A stretch of 64,000 bases of DNA from assembly GCA_942493365.1 (NCBI GenBank), contig OW818697.1, forward strand, positions 1,550,001-1,614,000, given 5' to 3'. The notes beneath the pieces are model-generated. The model saw only the letters and a list, made by a program, of their open reading frames with translations, had not been told where the DNA came from and ran no database searches. The DNA comes from UBA8949 sp942493365. Lineage in GTDB: Bacteria > Bacillota > Clostridia > Saccharofermentanales > UBA5734. A program made the position numbers and the translations under genes. This document shows, piece by piece, positions 18,701 to 26,074 of the stretch. Within the stretch, counting starts at the first letter, position 1. Each line of letters begins with the position of its first letter.

Positions 18701-19273
18701 ATCGAGGAAAGCAAAACTGTGCAGGAACGATATACCTTCATGGCCGGGCAACGCGACGACATCGAATCTTCACGGCACAAACTGACCGCGGTCATCGAAG
18801 AATTGACCGAAGCCATGAAACAGCAGTTTGTCGACCATTTCCGCCTGATCAATGAAAACTTCAAAGTTGTTTTCTCCGAATTGTTCGGCGGCGGTATGGC
18901 CGAGCTCAATCTGGAAGACGACAAAAACGTGCTGGAATGCGGCATTGAAATCAAGGCGCAGCCGCCGGGCAAAAAGCTCCAGAATCTGATGCTCCTGTCG
19001 GGCGGCGAACGTTGCCTGACGGCCATTGCCCTGCTGTTTGCCATCCTCAAGTTGCGGCCGACGCCCTTCTGCGTGCTGGACGAAGTCGAGGCGGCCTTGG
19101 ACGACGCCAACGTCAGCCGTTTCACCGAGTACATCCGGCGTTATGCCGAGGACGCGCAGTTCATTTTGGTCACCCACCGCAAGGGCACCATGGAGGCCGC
19201 TGACCGTCTGTATGGAGTCACCATGCAGGAACGCGGCATTTCCAAAATTCTCTCCATGCAGCTCGGCGATTAG
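15710..19273 (+). CDS. smc: Chromosome segregation ATPase SMC
   Basis: Structural maintenance of chromosomes protein that loops and organises DNA with ScpA/ScpB. 1187 residues. Walker A GPNGSGKS at residues ~31-38; long coiled coils flank a hinge domain around residues 520-640 (GIRGTLGSLIQVDKSYELAIE, conserved GGSMTGG after it); the C-terminal head has the ABC signature LLSGGERCLTAIALLFAI and Walker B FCVLDEVEAALDDAN. Full family length, no visible break. scpA and scpB are not in this window. Confidence 0.97.
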   Translation: MHLKALEIQGFKSFPEKTVIEFHKGVTAIIGPNGSGKSNVTDAIRWVLGEQSVKTLRGSKMEDVIFTGTQSRRPMSYAEVTMVIDNSDNKLPVEYTEIQVTRRLYRSGESEYLLNKTVCRLRDVAMLFMDTGLGRDGYSIVGQGRVDDILSHRSEDRRKIFEEASGIVKFKTRKEEAERKLQSTEQNLLRINDIIGELETRLEPLSEQAAAAKQYLLLHDELKGLDIALILDNVEQHQQNLTQARLEMQLLQEDLGREADALLGIKEKNRQTSERVHQLDEQIEAKQRDFNQISAEISELNSQISQGDERIRQLNLRLESSSSEEQALIRSLGDLEQELTSRKKKEETLRKQLDAYRNQMADADAEMQSILKTLDAAEKEAEQLKVRQDFLVETLYEERSRLTQTQGQTALVESRRKTITSDRRDLTSDRDRLNLQTEETETLLGQIRRDAAKFEAAKQAAQQAMETSRTACDSLSKKIEEDKQQLHNWEYRHRTLTELEKSHEGYGEAVRRLLKQTETDAAFGQGIRGTLGSLIQVDKSYELAIEIALGPAIQNIVTDNEATASRLIDYLKVNRAGRATFLPIASINGRSLEPAVANKLSAMKGYIGPASELVKYDREIGGIIDFLLGRVVIAETLDLAVDMARKTNYACRIVSLDGDVINPGGSMTGGFNRTNGTGVLGRAREIVELQQQIELLQAKLPEQIAALPELETTLKDQARQLAVVDKQLVDNSHLLVREEARMAAIRQETEKTQARFQLLLAEDEQLQKQNSEIDSEITRIALEISRMEQEVTQIRQTISDQAGANRSEQERRDDLRETITELRLSLQSIEESLQSASEMANRIEQEKLSQTQRLQRHRHEQTSSEAEISKTQAEMATVQQKIFERQTAGTACSDEAGRLNNEKAKFEREQASFFELLEESSGKTAALQGEIGRCEAKTSRFEGLIDDNKNRLWEEYELTADQAITWRRPLTSRNEGTRRVNQLKNEMKLLGPVNLAAIEESKTVQERYTFMAGQRDDIESSRHKLTAVIEELTEAMKQQFVDHFRLINENFKVVFSELFGGGMAELNLEDDKNVLECGIEIKAQPPGKKLQNLMLLSGGERCLTAIALLFAILKLRPTPFCVLDEVEAALDDANVSRFTEYIRRYAEDAQFILVTHRKGTMEAADRLYGVTMQERGISKILSMQLGD

Positions 19274-19291
19274 ACATTGAGGTAATCCGTG

Positions 19292-20206
19292 ATGGGACTT
19301 TTCGATTCATTTAAAAATGGCCTGAAAAAAACCCGCGACTTTGTTGCGGAAGGCTTCAACAAGATCGCCGCGTCGATGGGCATTTTCAACGAAGACATGC
19401 TGGATGAGCTCGAGTCGTTGCTGGTTCAGGCCGATTGCGGCGCTGCGGCGTCGGGGAAAATGATGGATCAGGTCCGCGCGGATATCAAGGCCAGCGGCGA
19501 CGCGTCGCGCGCGGCGGTTCTTCATTCACTCGAAACCACCATGCTCGACATTTTGGGTCAGCCTGGCCAACTGGTCATTCAACCCGGCAAACTCAACATT
19601 CTTCTGATGGTCGGTGTCAACGGCACCGGCAAGACGACGACAGCCGGCAAACTCTGCGCCCGCTACCGCGCCGACGGACTGAAGGTCATCTTGGGCGCCG
19701 CTGACACCTTCCGCGCGGCGGCCATTGAGCAACTGACGCACTGGGGCGAAAAGACGAAATCGACCGTCATCGCTCATCAGGAAGGCTCGGATCCGGCGGC
19801 GGTCGTTTTTGACGCCATCCATGCGGCGCAGGCCCGCAAGGCCGATGTCCTGATCCTGGACACCGCCGGTCGCCTGCACAACAAGCAGAACCTGATGGAC
19901 GAGCTGGGCAAAATTCGCCGCATTATCCAGCGTGAAGCCGCGGATGCGATTTGTGAGACGTTGCTTGTCATCGATGCCACCACCGGTCAGAATGCTGTCA
20001 ACCAGGCCCGCGTTTTCCGCGAAGTCTCCGAAGTCACCGGTCTGGTCATCACCAAACTTGACGGCAATGCCAAGGGTGGCGTCGCGGTGGCCGTTTCGCA
20101 CGAAACCGGTGTGCCGATTATGCTGGCCGGCCTGGGTGAAAAACTCGAAGACTTGATCGATTTTGACCCGCTTTCGTTTGTTCATTCCTTGCTGCCAGAA
20201 AATTAG
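19292..20206 (+). CDS. ftsY: Signal recognition particle receptor FtsY
   Basis: SRP receptor GTPase that docks translating ribosomes at the membrane. 304 residues, a short form: the N-terminal A domain is reduced to a membrane-binding helix (MGLFDSFKNGLKKTRDFVAEG). The NG domain has G1 GVNGTGKTTTAGKL, DTFRAAAIEQL, G3 DTAGRLHNKQNLMDEL, G4 TKLDGNAKGG. ATG 19292 is preferred (GAGG 9 bases ahead); a GTG at 19289 is adjacent. Pairs with Ffh, encoded two genes downstream. Confidence 0.96.
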   Translation: MGLFDSFKNGLKKTRDFVAEGFNKIAASMGIFNEDMLDELESLLVQADCGAAASGKMMDQVRADIKASGDASRAAVLHSLETTMLDILGQPGQLVIQPGKLNILLMVGVNGTGKTTTAGKLCARYRADGLKVILGAADTFRAAAIEQLTHWGEKTKSTVIAHQEGSDPAAVVFDAIHAAQARKADVLILDTAGRLHNKQNLMDELGKIRRIIQREAADAICETLLVIDATTGQNAVNQARVFREVSEVTGLVITKLDGNAKGGVAVAVSHETGVPIMLAGLGEKLEDLIDFDPLSFVHSLLPEN

Positions 20207-20225
20207 CCGTGTAAAGTAAAACTAC

Positions 20226-20254
20226 TTGACAGTATGACGCTATTCGAGTAAAAT
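20226..20254 (+). promoter_or_regulatory. ylxM promoter lying against the start codon
   Basis: TTGACA (20226-20231), spacer of exactly 17, TAAAAT (20249-20254). The ylxM ATG is at 20261, so the expected transcription start falls on or within about two bases of the start codon. No ribosome site precedes the ATG. Confidence 0.8.
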
Positions 20255-20260
20255 CATGGC

Positions 20261-20605
20261 ATGCGTGAGAACGATTTCAACAACCTATCGCGAACAGATA
20301 TCAGTTTGCTGCTGGATTTTTACGGCCAGCTGCTGACCAGTCACACCCGCGACGTGTTGGATCTGCATTTTGGCGAAGACATGACCCTGTCCGAAATCGC
20401 CGCCCATCTGGGTATCACGCGCCAGGCCGTGCACGACCGCATCCGTCAGGGTGTCGGTAGTTTATCGGATTATGAAAACAAACTGGGACTGATCGAACGG
20501 TTCCGGGTGCAAAAAGAATGTATAGGTCAAGCCATTCAATCGATCGAAAACGGGGCGGCGCAGGATGCCCGCGAAACATTGGTCCGATTGACCGGTTTGC
20601 TGTAG
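20261..20605 (+). CDS. ylxM: YlxM/p13-like helix-turn-helix protein
   Basis: Small protein regularly encoded just before ffh and thought to act with the signal recognition particle; biochemistry is limited. 114 residues. A sigma-70 region-4-like helix-turn-helix is clear: HFGEDMTLSEIAAHLGITRQ followed by AVHDRIRQG. The N-terminal LLLDFYGQLLTSHTRDVLDLHF is the conserved family start. ATG 20261 is used because it lies ahead of the conserved block; it lacks a ribosome site and sits 6 bases from a consensus -10 box, so a leaderless mRNA is inferred. ffh follows 12 bases later. Confidence 0.9.
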   Translation: MRENDFNNLSRTDISLLLDFYGQLLTSHTRDVLDLHFGEDMTLSEIAAHLGITRQAVHDRIRQGVGSLSDYENKLGLIERFRVQKECIGQAIQSIENGAAQDARETLVRLTGLL

Positions 20606-20617
20606 TGGAGGAACTTC

Positions 20618-21966
20618 ATGGCTGTTTTTGATGGACTTTCCGGCAAACTTTCCGCTATCGTCGGCAAAATGCGCGGGAGAGCTCGGGTCACCGAACAGGA
20701 TATCAAAGACATGATGCGGGAGATCCGTCTGGCCCTGCTGGAAGCCGATGTCAATTTCCAGGTGGTCAAAGAGTTTGTCGACGAAATCTCCGAACAATGC
20801 AACGGCAGTGTCATTCTCGAGAGCCTCACTCCAGGACAGCAGATCATCAAGATCGTCCACGACGCCCTGACCGAGATGCTGGGGAAAACGACCAGGAAGA
20901 TCACGGTCTCTCCGTCCGGATTCACAATGATCCTTCTTTGCGGACTGCAGGGTGCCGGCAAGACAACCATGGCGGCAAAGCTCGGGCTGCATCTGAAGAA
21001 CAAAGGGAAAAAGCCAATGGTCGCATCGGTCGACGTACATCGTCCCGCAGCGGCCAGACAGCTGGAGATATTGGCGAAACAGGCAGGGATCCAGAGCTTC
21101 ATCCTGCCGGAAGAACCGGATGCAGTCGTCATCGCGCACAAGGCGGTCGACCGGGCGCGGTATATGCTTTGCGACACCCTGAGCGTGGATACGGCCGGGC
21201 GGGCCACCGTGGACCGCGCGCTGATGCAGGAGCTGAAGGAAGTTTCCAGGGCGATCAACCCTGCGGAGAAACTTCTGGTGGTGGATGCGATGATCGGACA
21301 GGAAGCGGTCAATGTTGCGATCGCCTTCAACGAAGCCATCGGCATCGATGGATTCATCATGACGAAACTCGACGGTGACGCCAGAGGCGGTGCCGCGCTT
21401 TCGATCTACAAGATGACGAACAAGCCGATCAAGATGGTGGGTGTCGGGGAGAAGATCCAGGATATCGAGGAATTCCATCCGGACCGCATGTCTTCCAGAA
21501 TCCTGGGCATGGGCGATGTCCTGTCGCTGATCGAGAAATCCACGGCGCAATACGACGCAGACAAAGCCAAAGAGACCTACGCAAAGATCAAGAAGAACCA
21601 GTTCACACTGGATGACATGCTTTCGCAGTTCGTCGAGGTCCAGAAGATGGGCCCTATCGAGAACCTCCTTGGGATGGTACCCGGGATGGACAAGAAGGCG
21701 ATGGCCAATACGAAGATGGATGACAAGGCAGATCCGACCGCAGCATGGCGATCATCCGCTCGATGACAAAAAAAGAGCGCCGCAATCACAACCTGCTCAA
21801 CGCCAATCGACGCAAGCGCATCGCGGCCGGCTCGGGGACGACCGTGCAGGATGTCAACCGGCTTATGAATCAATTCGAACAGACACAGACAATGATGAAG
21901 CGTTTCAGTGGAATGTCCAAAGGCAAAATGGGCGGATTCGGCGGAAAAGCAGGATTCCCCTTCTAA
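20618..21966 (+). CDS. ffh: Signal recognition particle protein Ffh, interrupted by two extra bases
   Basis: SRP GTPase that binds signal sequences with 4.5S RNA. GTPase NG domain: GLQGAGKTTMAAKLG, DVHRPAAARQLE, DTAGRATVDRALM, TKLDGDARGGAAL; M domain GPIENLLGMVPGMDKK then MTKKERRNHNLLNANRRKRI. As written, the frame from ATG 20618 stops at 21766 in an unrelated tail, while the true C-terminus (to 21966) is two frames' worth away. Removing one G at 21727-21728 and one C at 21734-21735 restores DKQIDRSMAIIRSMTKKERR and a 448-residue protein of normal length. Codon use from about 20680-20900 to 21735 (AAG, AGA/AGG, GGA/GGG rich) differs from all neighbours. An assembly error or a recent recombination is likely; an essential gene is unlikely to be truly dead. 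Confidence 0.9.
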
Positions 21967-22008
21967 CTTTTTGATATATAAAATTAAAATATTTTGGAGG
22001 AAAGAAAC

Positions 22009-22254
22009 ATGGCAGTTAAAATCAGATTAAAGAGAATCGGTGCAAAAAAGGCTCCTTTCTACCGAGTCGTCGTAGCGGATTCACGATATCCCAGCGACGG
22101 AAGCTTCATCGAAGAAATTGGCACCTACAATCCGCTGACCGATCCGGCCGAAGTTAAAATCGACGGTGAAGCCGCGAAAAAGTGGATGTCCAACGGCGCT
22201 CAGCCGACCGACACCGTTCGCGCGCTGCTGAAGAAATCCGGTATCATTTCGTGA
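22009..22254 (+). CDS. rpsP: 30S ribosomal protein S16
   Basis: Small-subunit protein bS16. 81 residues, starting AVKIRLKRIGAKKAPFYRVVVADSR after the Met, with the family motif IEEIGTYNPLTDP. ATG 22009 has the strong site TTGGAGGAAAG; an in-frame ATG 15 bases upstream is rejected. The short AT-rich stretch before it (21967-22000) may hold a promoter, but no clean hexamers can be fixed. Confidence 0.98.
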   Translation: MAVKIRLKRIGAKKAPFYRVVVADSRYPSDGSFIEEIGTYNPLTDPAEVKIDGEAAKKWMSNGAQPTDTVRALLKKSGIIS

Positions 22255-22271
22255 GTCGGGAGGACACGGGT

Positions 22272-22499
22272 ATGAAAGATCTGCTCATGACGGTAGTTAA
22301 ACCGCTGGTCAGTGATCCCTCTGCTGTTGTCATTAACCAGCTCGATCAGGGCCATACGGTTGTCCTCGAACTCAAGGTCGCCCCGGAAGACATGGGCAAG
22401 GTCATTGGCAAACAAGGCCGCCGCGCTCAGGCCATCCGCGCCATCGTCAAAGCCCGGGCGACCCGTCTGGGCAAACGCGTCATCGTTGACATTGGTTGA
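22272..22499 (+). CDS. khpA: KH-domain RNA-binding protein (KhpA/YlqC)
   Basis: Small single-KH RNA-binding protein; in other Firmicutes it partners KhpB/EloR and affects cell elongation and small-RNA binding. 75 residues, with the KH loop GKQGRRAQAIR in MGKVIGKQGRRAQAIRAIV. Start ATG 22272 follows GGGAGGAC. Its place between rpsP and rimM is conserved. Confidence 0.93.
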   Translation: MKDLLMTVVKPLVSDPSAVVINQLDQGHTVVLELKVAPEDMGKVIGKQGRRAQAIRAIVKARATRLGKRVIVDIG

Positions 22500-22512
22500 T
22501 CGGCGAGAAGTC

Positions 22513-23067
22513 ATGAAATCGGATCAACCCCTGCGGCCCATTCTGCTGATCGGCAAAATCGGCCGGGCACATGGTTTGCGCGGCGACGTGAAGATTCAGC
22601 CGCTGACCAGTGACTCGGAACGTTTTCGGCTGCTCAAAAGCTGTCTGCTGCTGTCTGCCGACGAAAAAACCAGCCGTGAGATCGCCATCGACGGCGTCAA
22701 ACTGCTGCCGGACATGGTCCTGCTCAAGTTGCGCGGCGTTGATTCGCGCGAACAGGCTGAACCGCTGAATGGCAGCTATTTGGCCGTTGCGCGCGAACAA
22801 GCCGTTGAGTTGCCGCCCGACACTTGGTTTATCTGCGATCTAATCGGCTGTGCCGTGTATGATCAGAACGAAGGGTGTCTGGGTGAAGTTGCCGATCTGC
22901 TGCAAAGCACGGCACAGGATGTCTACGTCGTGCGTCAGTCCGGTCAGCCCGACCTGCTGTTTCCGGCCTTGAAAACCATCCTGAAAAAGGTTGACATCGC
23001 CGGTCGTCGCATCGATATCCTGCTGCCCGAGGGCTTGTTTGAGGTTTATCGCGAAAGGATGGCCTGA
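22513..23067 (+). CDS. rimM: Ribosome maturation factor RimM
   Basis: Binds uS19 and assists 16S 3'-domain assembly. 184 residues from ATG 22513. The N-terminal barrel shows LLIGKIGRAHGLRGDVKIQPLTS; the C-terminal PRC-barrel includes GCLGEVADLLQSTAQDVYVV and LFPALKTILKKVDIAGRRIDI. Gene ends 2 bases before trmD, in the usual rpsP-rimM-trmD-rplS cluster. Confidence 0.95.
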   Translation: MKSDQPLRPILLIGKIGRAHGLRGDVKIQPLTSDSERFRLLKSCLLLSADEKTSREIAIDGVKLLPDMVLLKLRGVDSREQAEPLNGSYLAVAREQAVELPPDTWFICDLIGCAVYDQNEGCLGEVADLLQSTAQDVYVVRQSGQPDLLFPALKTILKKVDIAGRRIDILLPEGLFEVYRERMA

Positions 23068-23069
23068 TC

Positions 23070-23816
23070 ATGCGTATTTCGGTCTTGACCTTGTTTCCCG
23101 AAATAATCCAGCAGGTCATCAGCAGCAGCATCACCGGACGTGCCCTGAAAAACGGCGTCTTCGAGTTGGAAACAATCCAAATTCGTGATTACGCGGTCAA
23201 TCAGTATGGCAAGGTCGATGACGCCTGCTTTGGTGGCGGCACCGGCATGCTGATGATGGCCGAACCGATTTACCAAGCCTGGCAGACCGCATGCCAGCAC
23301 CCAACTGAGAAACACCGCACCATTCATTTGTCACCGCGCGGCCAGGTTTTCACCCAAACCAAGGCCGTTGAACTGGCCGCCGAGGAACACCTGATTCTGC
23401 TTTGTGGCCACTACGAGGGCATCGATCAACGTGTTCTCGACGAAATCGTTGACGAGGAACTGTCGATCGGCGACTATGTCCTGACCGGCGGCGAACTGGC
23501 GGCGTGTGTGATCATTGACAGCCTGCTGCGCATGATGCCCGGCGTATTGCCCAACGAGGAAGCCTTCGGCAAAGAATCCCATATGGCGGGACTTTTAGAA
23601 CACCAGCAATACACTCGCCCCGCCGAATGGCACGGCAAAAAGGTTCCCGAGGTCTTACTTTCCGGACATCAAGCGAACATCGAGCATTGGCAGCGTCTGG
23701 AGTCCTTGAAGCAAACCCTGCAGCGGCGGCCGGACCTCTTCGCCAAACTCCAACTGACCGAAGCCGAATGGCAGGAAATCGTCAAGGATGTTCAAGCGAC
23801 TGGCTCACATGGATAG
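23070..23816 (+). CDS. trmD: tRNA (guanine-N1)-methyltransferase TrmD
   Basis: Makes m1G37 in tRNA to prevent +1 frameshifting. 248 residues. SPOUT-knot elements: VDDACFGGGTGMLMMAEPI, LLCGHYEGIDQRVLDEIVDEE, and IGDYVLTGGELAACVIIDSL with MMPGVL. The last residues (DVQATGSHG then stop) are encoded by a 23-base stretch that recurs at 23914-23936, where the same register would read VQATGAHGR and stop. This suggests that the 3' end was copied by an insertion or duplication. Confidence 0.95.
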   Translation: MRISVLTLFPEIIQQVISSSITGRALKNGVFELETIQIRDYAVNQYGKVDDACFGGGTGMLMMAEPIYQAWQTACQHPTEKHRTIHLSPRGQVFTQTKAVELAAEEHLILLCGHYEGIDQRVLDEIVDEELSIGDYVLTGGELAACVIIDSLLRMMPGVLPNEEAFGKESHMAGLLEHQQYTRPAEWHGKKVPEVLLSGHQANIEHWQRLESLKQTLQRRPDLFAKLQLTEAEWQEIVKDVQATGSHG

Positions 23817-23949
23817 CTCAATAATTGCAGATCAATAACCTTGGTCTTTGGTTTTGTATTATCTCCTATGTGATGCCACAAAGCGCGTTCCGCAGGCCGC
23901 AGGCCGAGGACCCGTTCAAGCGACTGGCGCACATGGGAGATAATACAAA
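23790..23949. repeat. Duplicated trmD 3' end and long inverted repeat
   Basis: Direct repeat: 23790-23812 and 23914-23936 match at 22 of 23 positions. Inverted repeat: TTTGTATTATCTCCTATGTG (23853-23872) and 23930-23949 are complementary at 19 of 20 positions, the odd one being G-T, with a 57-base GC-rich loop that contains CCGCAGG twice in tandem. Neither arm is followed by a T run, so this is not a plain terminator. The right arm of the inverted repeat overlaps the end of the second direct copy. No other copy was noticed in the window. Confidence 0.75.
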
Positions 23950-23976
23950 TAGGAAGAGATAAGGTTGATTAATCCC

Positions 23977-24005
23977 TTGCAATTAATGATACCATTTGCT
24001 ATAAT
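23977..24005 (+). promoter_or_regulatory. rplS promoter
   Basis: TTGCAA (23977-23982), 17-base spacer, TATAAT (24000-24005). It gives L19 its own promoter after the repeat element, with a transcript leader of roughly 65 bases. Confidence 0.82.
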
Positions 24006-24036
24006 CACCAAGTCTATTACGGATGGTCCGCTGCCA

Positions 24037-24077
24037 ATTGCGTGCATGAACATCCTGGAAGAGGGGAGGAACGCAAT
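24037..24077 (+). promoter_or_regulatory. Possible L19 leader hairpin enclosing the ribosome site
   Basis: ATTGCGT (24037-24043) is the exact complement of ACGCAAT (24071-24077), which abuts the rplS ATG at 24078. The loop holds the ribosome site GAGGGGAGGA, part of which could also pair with TCCT (24053-24056). This would let the leader hide the start; feedback by L19 is inference. Confidence 0.45.
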
Positions 24078-24434
24078 ATGGACTTAGTCAAAGTTGTTGA
24101 ACAGTCACAACTGAAAAATGCCTATCCTGAAGTTGAAATTGGCGATTACGTCAAAGTTCACCTGAAAATCAAGGAAGGCTCCCGCGAACGCGTACAGATT
24201 TTTGAAGGCACCGTCATTGCCCGCAAGGGTGGCGGCCTGACCGAATCTATCAACATTCGTCGCCTGTCTTACGGTGTCGGTGTCGAACGTATTCTGCCAG
24301 TCCATTCGCCCAAGATTGACAAGATTGAAATTGTCAGAAAGGGCCTCGTCAGAAGAGCCAAGCTCTATTATCTGCGAGATCGTGTTGGCAAATCAGCCAA
24401 AGTCAAAGAAAAACTCGCTCACAGCAGAAAGTAA
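24078..24434 (+). CDS. rplS: 50S ribosomal protein L19
   Basis: Large-subunit protein bL19 at the subunit interface. 118 residues, with IGDYVKVHLKIKEGSRERVQ, FEGTVIARKGGGL, SYGVGVERILPVHSP and LVRRAKLYYLRDRVGKSAKV, all family blocks. ATG 24078 is preferred over an in-frame ATG at 24042 because of the GAGGGGAGGA site directly ahead. Has its own promoter and terminator. Confidence 0.97.
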   Translation: MDLVKVVEQSQLKNAYPEVEIGDYVKVHLKIKEGSRERVQIFEGTVIARKGGGLTESINIRRLSYGVGVERILPVHSPKIDKIEIVRKGLVRRAKLYYLRDRVGKSAKVKEKLAHSRK

Positions 24435-24458
24435 GCAGTTTTTAGATCAACTGAAAAG

Positions 24459-24501
24459 AGAACATTGCTTCTTTCAACTGGCAGTGTTCTTTTTTATTTT
24501 T
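24459..24501 (+). terminator. Rho-independent terminator after rplS
   Basis: AGAACATTGC (24459-24468) pairs with GCAGTGTTCT (24481-24490) with one G-T pair, 12-base loop, followed by a long T-rich run. Closes the ribosomal cluster. Confidence 0.9.
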
Positions 24502-24516
24502 ATCTCGACCTAATAT

Positions 24517-24525
24517 TGGTATAAT
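24517..24525 (+). promoter_or_regulatory. Extended -10 promoter for rbgA
   Basis: TGGTATAAT, the TGnTATAAT extended -10 form, with no evident -35 upstream (the region is the terminator tail). Sits about 40 bases ahead of the rbgA TTG start. Confidence 0.55.
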
Positions 24526-24566
24526 TAGAATTATTGTATTTGTGTATTTTGAAAGGAGCGCGCCGC

Positions 24567-25436
24567 TTGGAAGTCAACTGGTTCCCCGGCCACATGGCCA
24601 AGACCCTTCGTGAGCTGAAGGATTTTCTCAAAATGGTCGATCTGGTCATCGAAACCTGCGACGCTCGCATTCCTGAAAGCAGCCGAAATCCCGAGCTGCA
24701 CAAAATGTTGGGCCAAAAGCCCCGAATTTTGGTATTGAACAAGGCCGATCTGGCCGATCAGGCCACGACGCTCGCCTGGATTGCCTGGTACGAACAGCAT
24801 GGCATCTCGGCGATTGCCTGCGACAGTCACCGGCGAACGGGTCTGTCAGCAATTGAGAAAGCCTGTCAGGCCATCACGCAAGCTCGAACCGATCGTCAGG
24901 CGGCCAAGGGTCGGATTTTCAATCCAATCCGCGTCCTGGTCGTCGGCATTCCCAACACCGGCAAATCCACCTTGATCAACGCCCTGAGCGGCCGCAAGCT
25001 GGCCAAAACTGCCGACAAGCCAGGTGTCACCCGGCAGATCAGCTGGATCCGCTCCGGCAAACAGCTGGAGCTGATGGATTCGCCCGGCGTGCTCTGGCCC
25101 AAACTGGGCGACAACGCCAGCAAGCTCTGCCTGGCCGCCACCGGTGCCATTCGGGACGAACTGTTGCCGGTTGAGGAGATCGCGTCAGAAACGATGAAGA
25201 TATTAGCGGCGGAATACCCCTCATTGATTCGCGAGCGTTATAAACTTGAAGATTTAAGCCAGACACCAGCTGATATGCTGGCAGATGCGACACGCCGTCG
25301 CGGCTGTCTGTTGTCAGGCGGCCGCCTCGATACCTTGCGGTTCTCGATCCTGTTTCTCGACGAATTCCGCGCCGGCAAAATCGGGCGCATCAGTCTTGAA
25401 CAGCCGCCCGCAGAAAGAAAGCGAGCGCCCAAATGA
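24567..25436 (+). CDS. rbgA: Ribosome biogenesis GTPase RbgA (YlqF)
   Basis: Circularly permuted GTPase for late 50S assembly. 289 residues from TTG 24567 with AAAGGAG 9 bases upstream. Permuted motif order is clear: G4 LNKADLAD near residue 60 precedes G1 GIPNTGKSTLIN, with G3 DSPGVLWPK last. N-terminal NWFPGHMAKT is the family signature. The C-terminal RNA-binding ANTAR-like tail is present. Its stop overlaps rnhB by 4 bases, matching the rbgA-rnhB pair of Bacillus. Confidence 0.95.
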   Translation: MEVNWFPGHMAKTLRELKDFLKMVDLVIETCDARIPESSRNPELHKMLGQKPRILVLNKADLADQATTLAWIAWYEQHGISAIACDSHRRTGLSAIEKACQAITQARTDRQAAKGRIFNPIRVLVVGIPNTGKSTLINALSGRKLAKTADKPGVTRQISWIRSGKQLELMDSPGVLWPKLGDNASKLCLAATGAIRDELLPVEEIASETMKILAAEYPSLIRERYKLEDLSQTPADMLADATRRRGCLLSGGRLDTLRFSILFLDEFRAGKIGRISLEQPPAERKRAPK

Positions 25437-26074
25437 CGGCGAAAGAGCAAAAGCAGCAAGCGAAGTATCATGAAATGCAAGCTTACGAACGGCAGGCCTG
25501 GCTGAAGGGGTTTGCTTCTGTGGCCGGTGTCGATGAAGCGGGCAGGGGACCGCTGGCCGGTCCGGTTGTGACGGCGGCCTGCATATTGGATCCTGAACGG
25601 CCGATTTTGGGTCTCGATGACTCCAAAAAACTGACACCGGTAAAACGCGATCAACTCTATGAAGAAATCGTTAAATATGCCATCGCCTGGCAGGTTGGCC
25701 AAGCCGATCATCTGATCATTGATCAGATCAACATCCTGCAAGCGACCTGCACAGCCATGTGCGCGGCAATCGCCGGGTTATCCCGTCAAGCCGATCTGTT
25801 GCTGATTGACGCGGTCAATCTCAAAAATGTCGAGACGCCGGTCTGGCCAATCATCCGCGGTGACAGCCTGTCAGTTTCCATTGCTGCCGCCTCGATATTG
25901 GCCAAAGTCACGCGGGATCGCCTGATGATCGCGTATGATCGGGAGTATCCACAATACGGATTTGCTCAGCACAAAGGCTATGGCACTGCGCAGCACTATG
26001 AAGCGTTGGCGCAATATGGACCTTGCCCGATTCACCGGCTGACCTTCCTGCGATCGGTGATCGGCACGTCATGA
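25433..26074 (+). CDS. rnhB: Ribonuclease HII
   Basis: Removes single ribonucleotides misincorporated in DNA and RNA primers. 213 residues; active-site motif GVDEAGRGPLAGPVV near residue 30, second acidic block LLIDAVNLKN, and GDSLSVSIAAASILAKVTRD. ATG 25433 overlaps rbgA by 4 bases; the end overlaps yraN by 4 bases. Complements RNase HI at 282. Confidence 0.95.
   Translation: MTAKEQKQQAKYHEMQAYERQAWLKGFASVAGVDEAGRGPLAGPVVTAACILDPERPILGLDDSKKLTPVKRDQLYEEIVKYAIAWQVGQADHLIIDQINILQATCTAMCAAIAGLSRQADLLLIDAVNLKNVETPVWPIIRGDSLSVSIAAASILAKVTRDRLMIAYDREYPQYGFAQHKGYGTAQHYEALAQYGPCPIHRLTFLRSVIGTS

Noticed and set aside
20462..21550. Open frame of about 362 codons antisense to ylxM and ffh
   Set aside because: No recognisable domains; the sense-strand Ffh motifs are clear.
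23853..23949. Rho-independent terminator for trmD
   Set aside because: Loop of 57 bases and no T run on either strand; better described as an inverted-repeat element.
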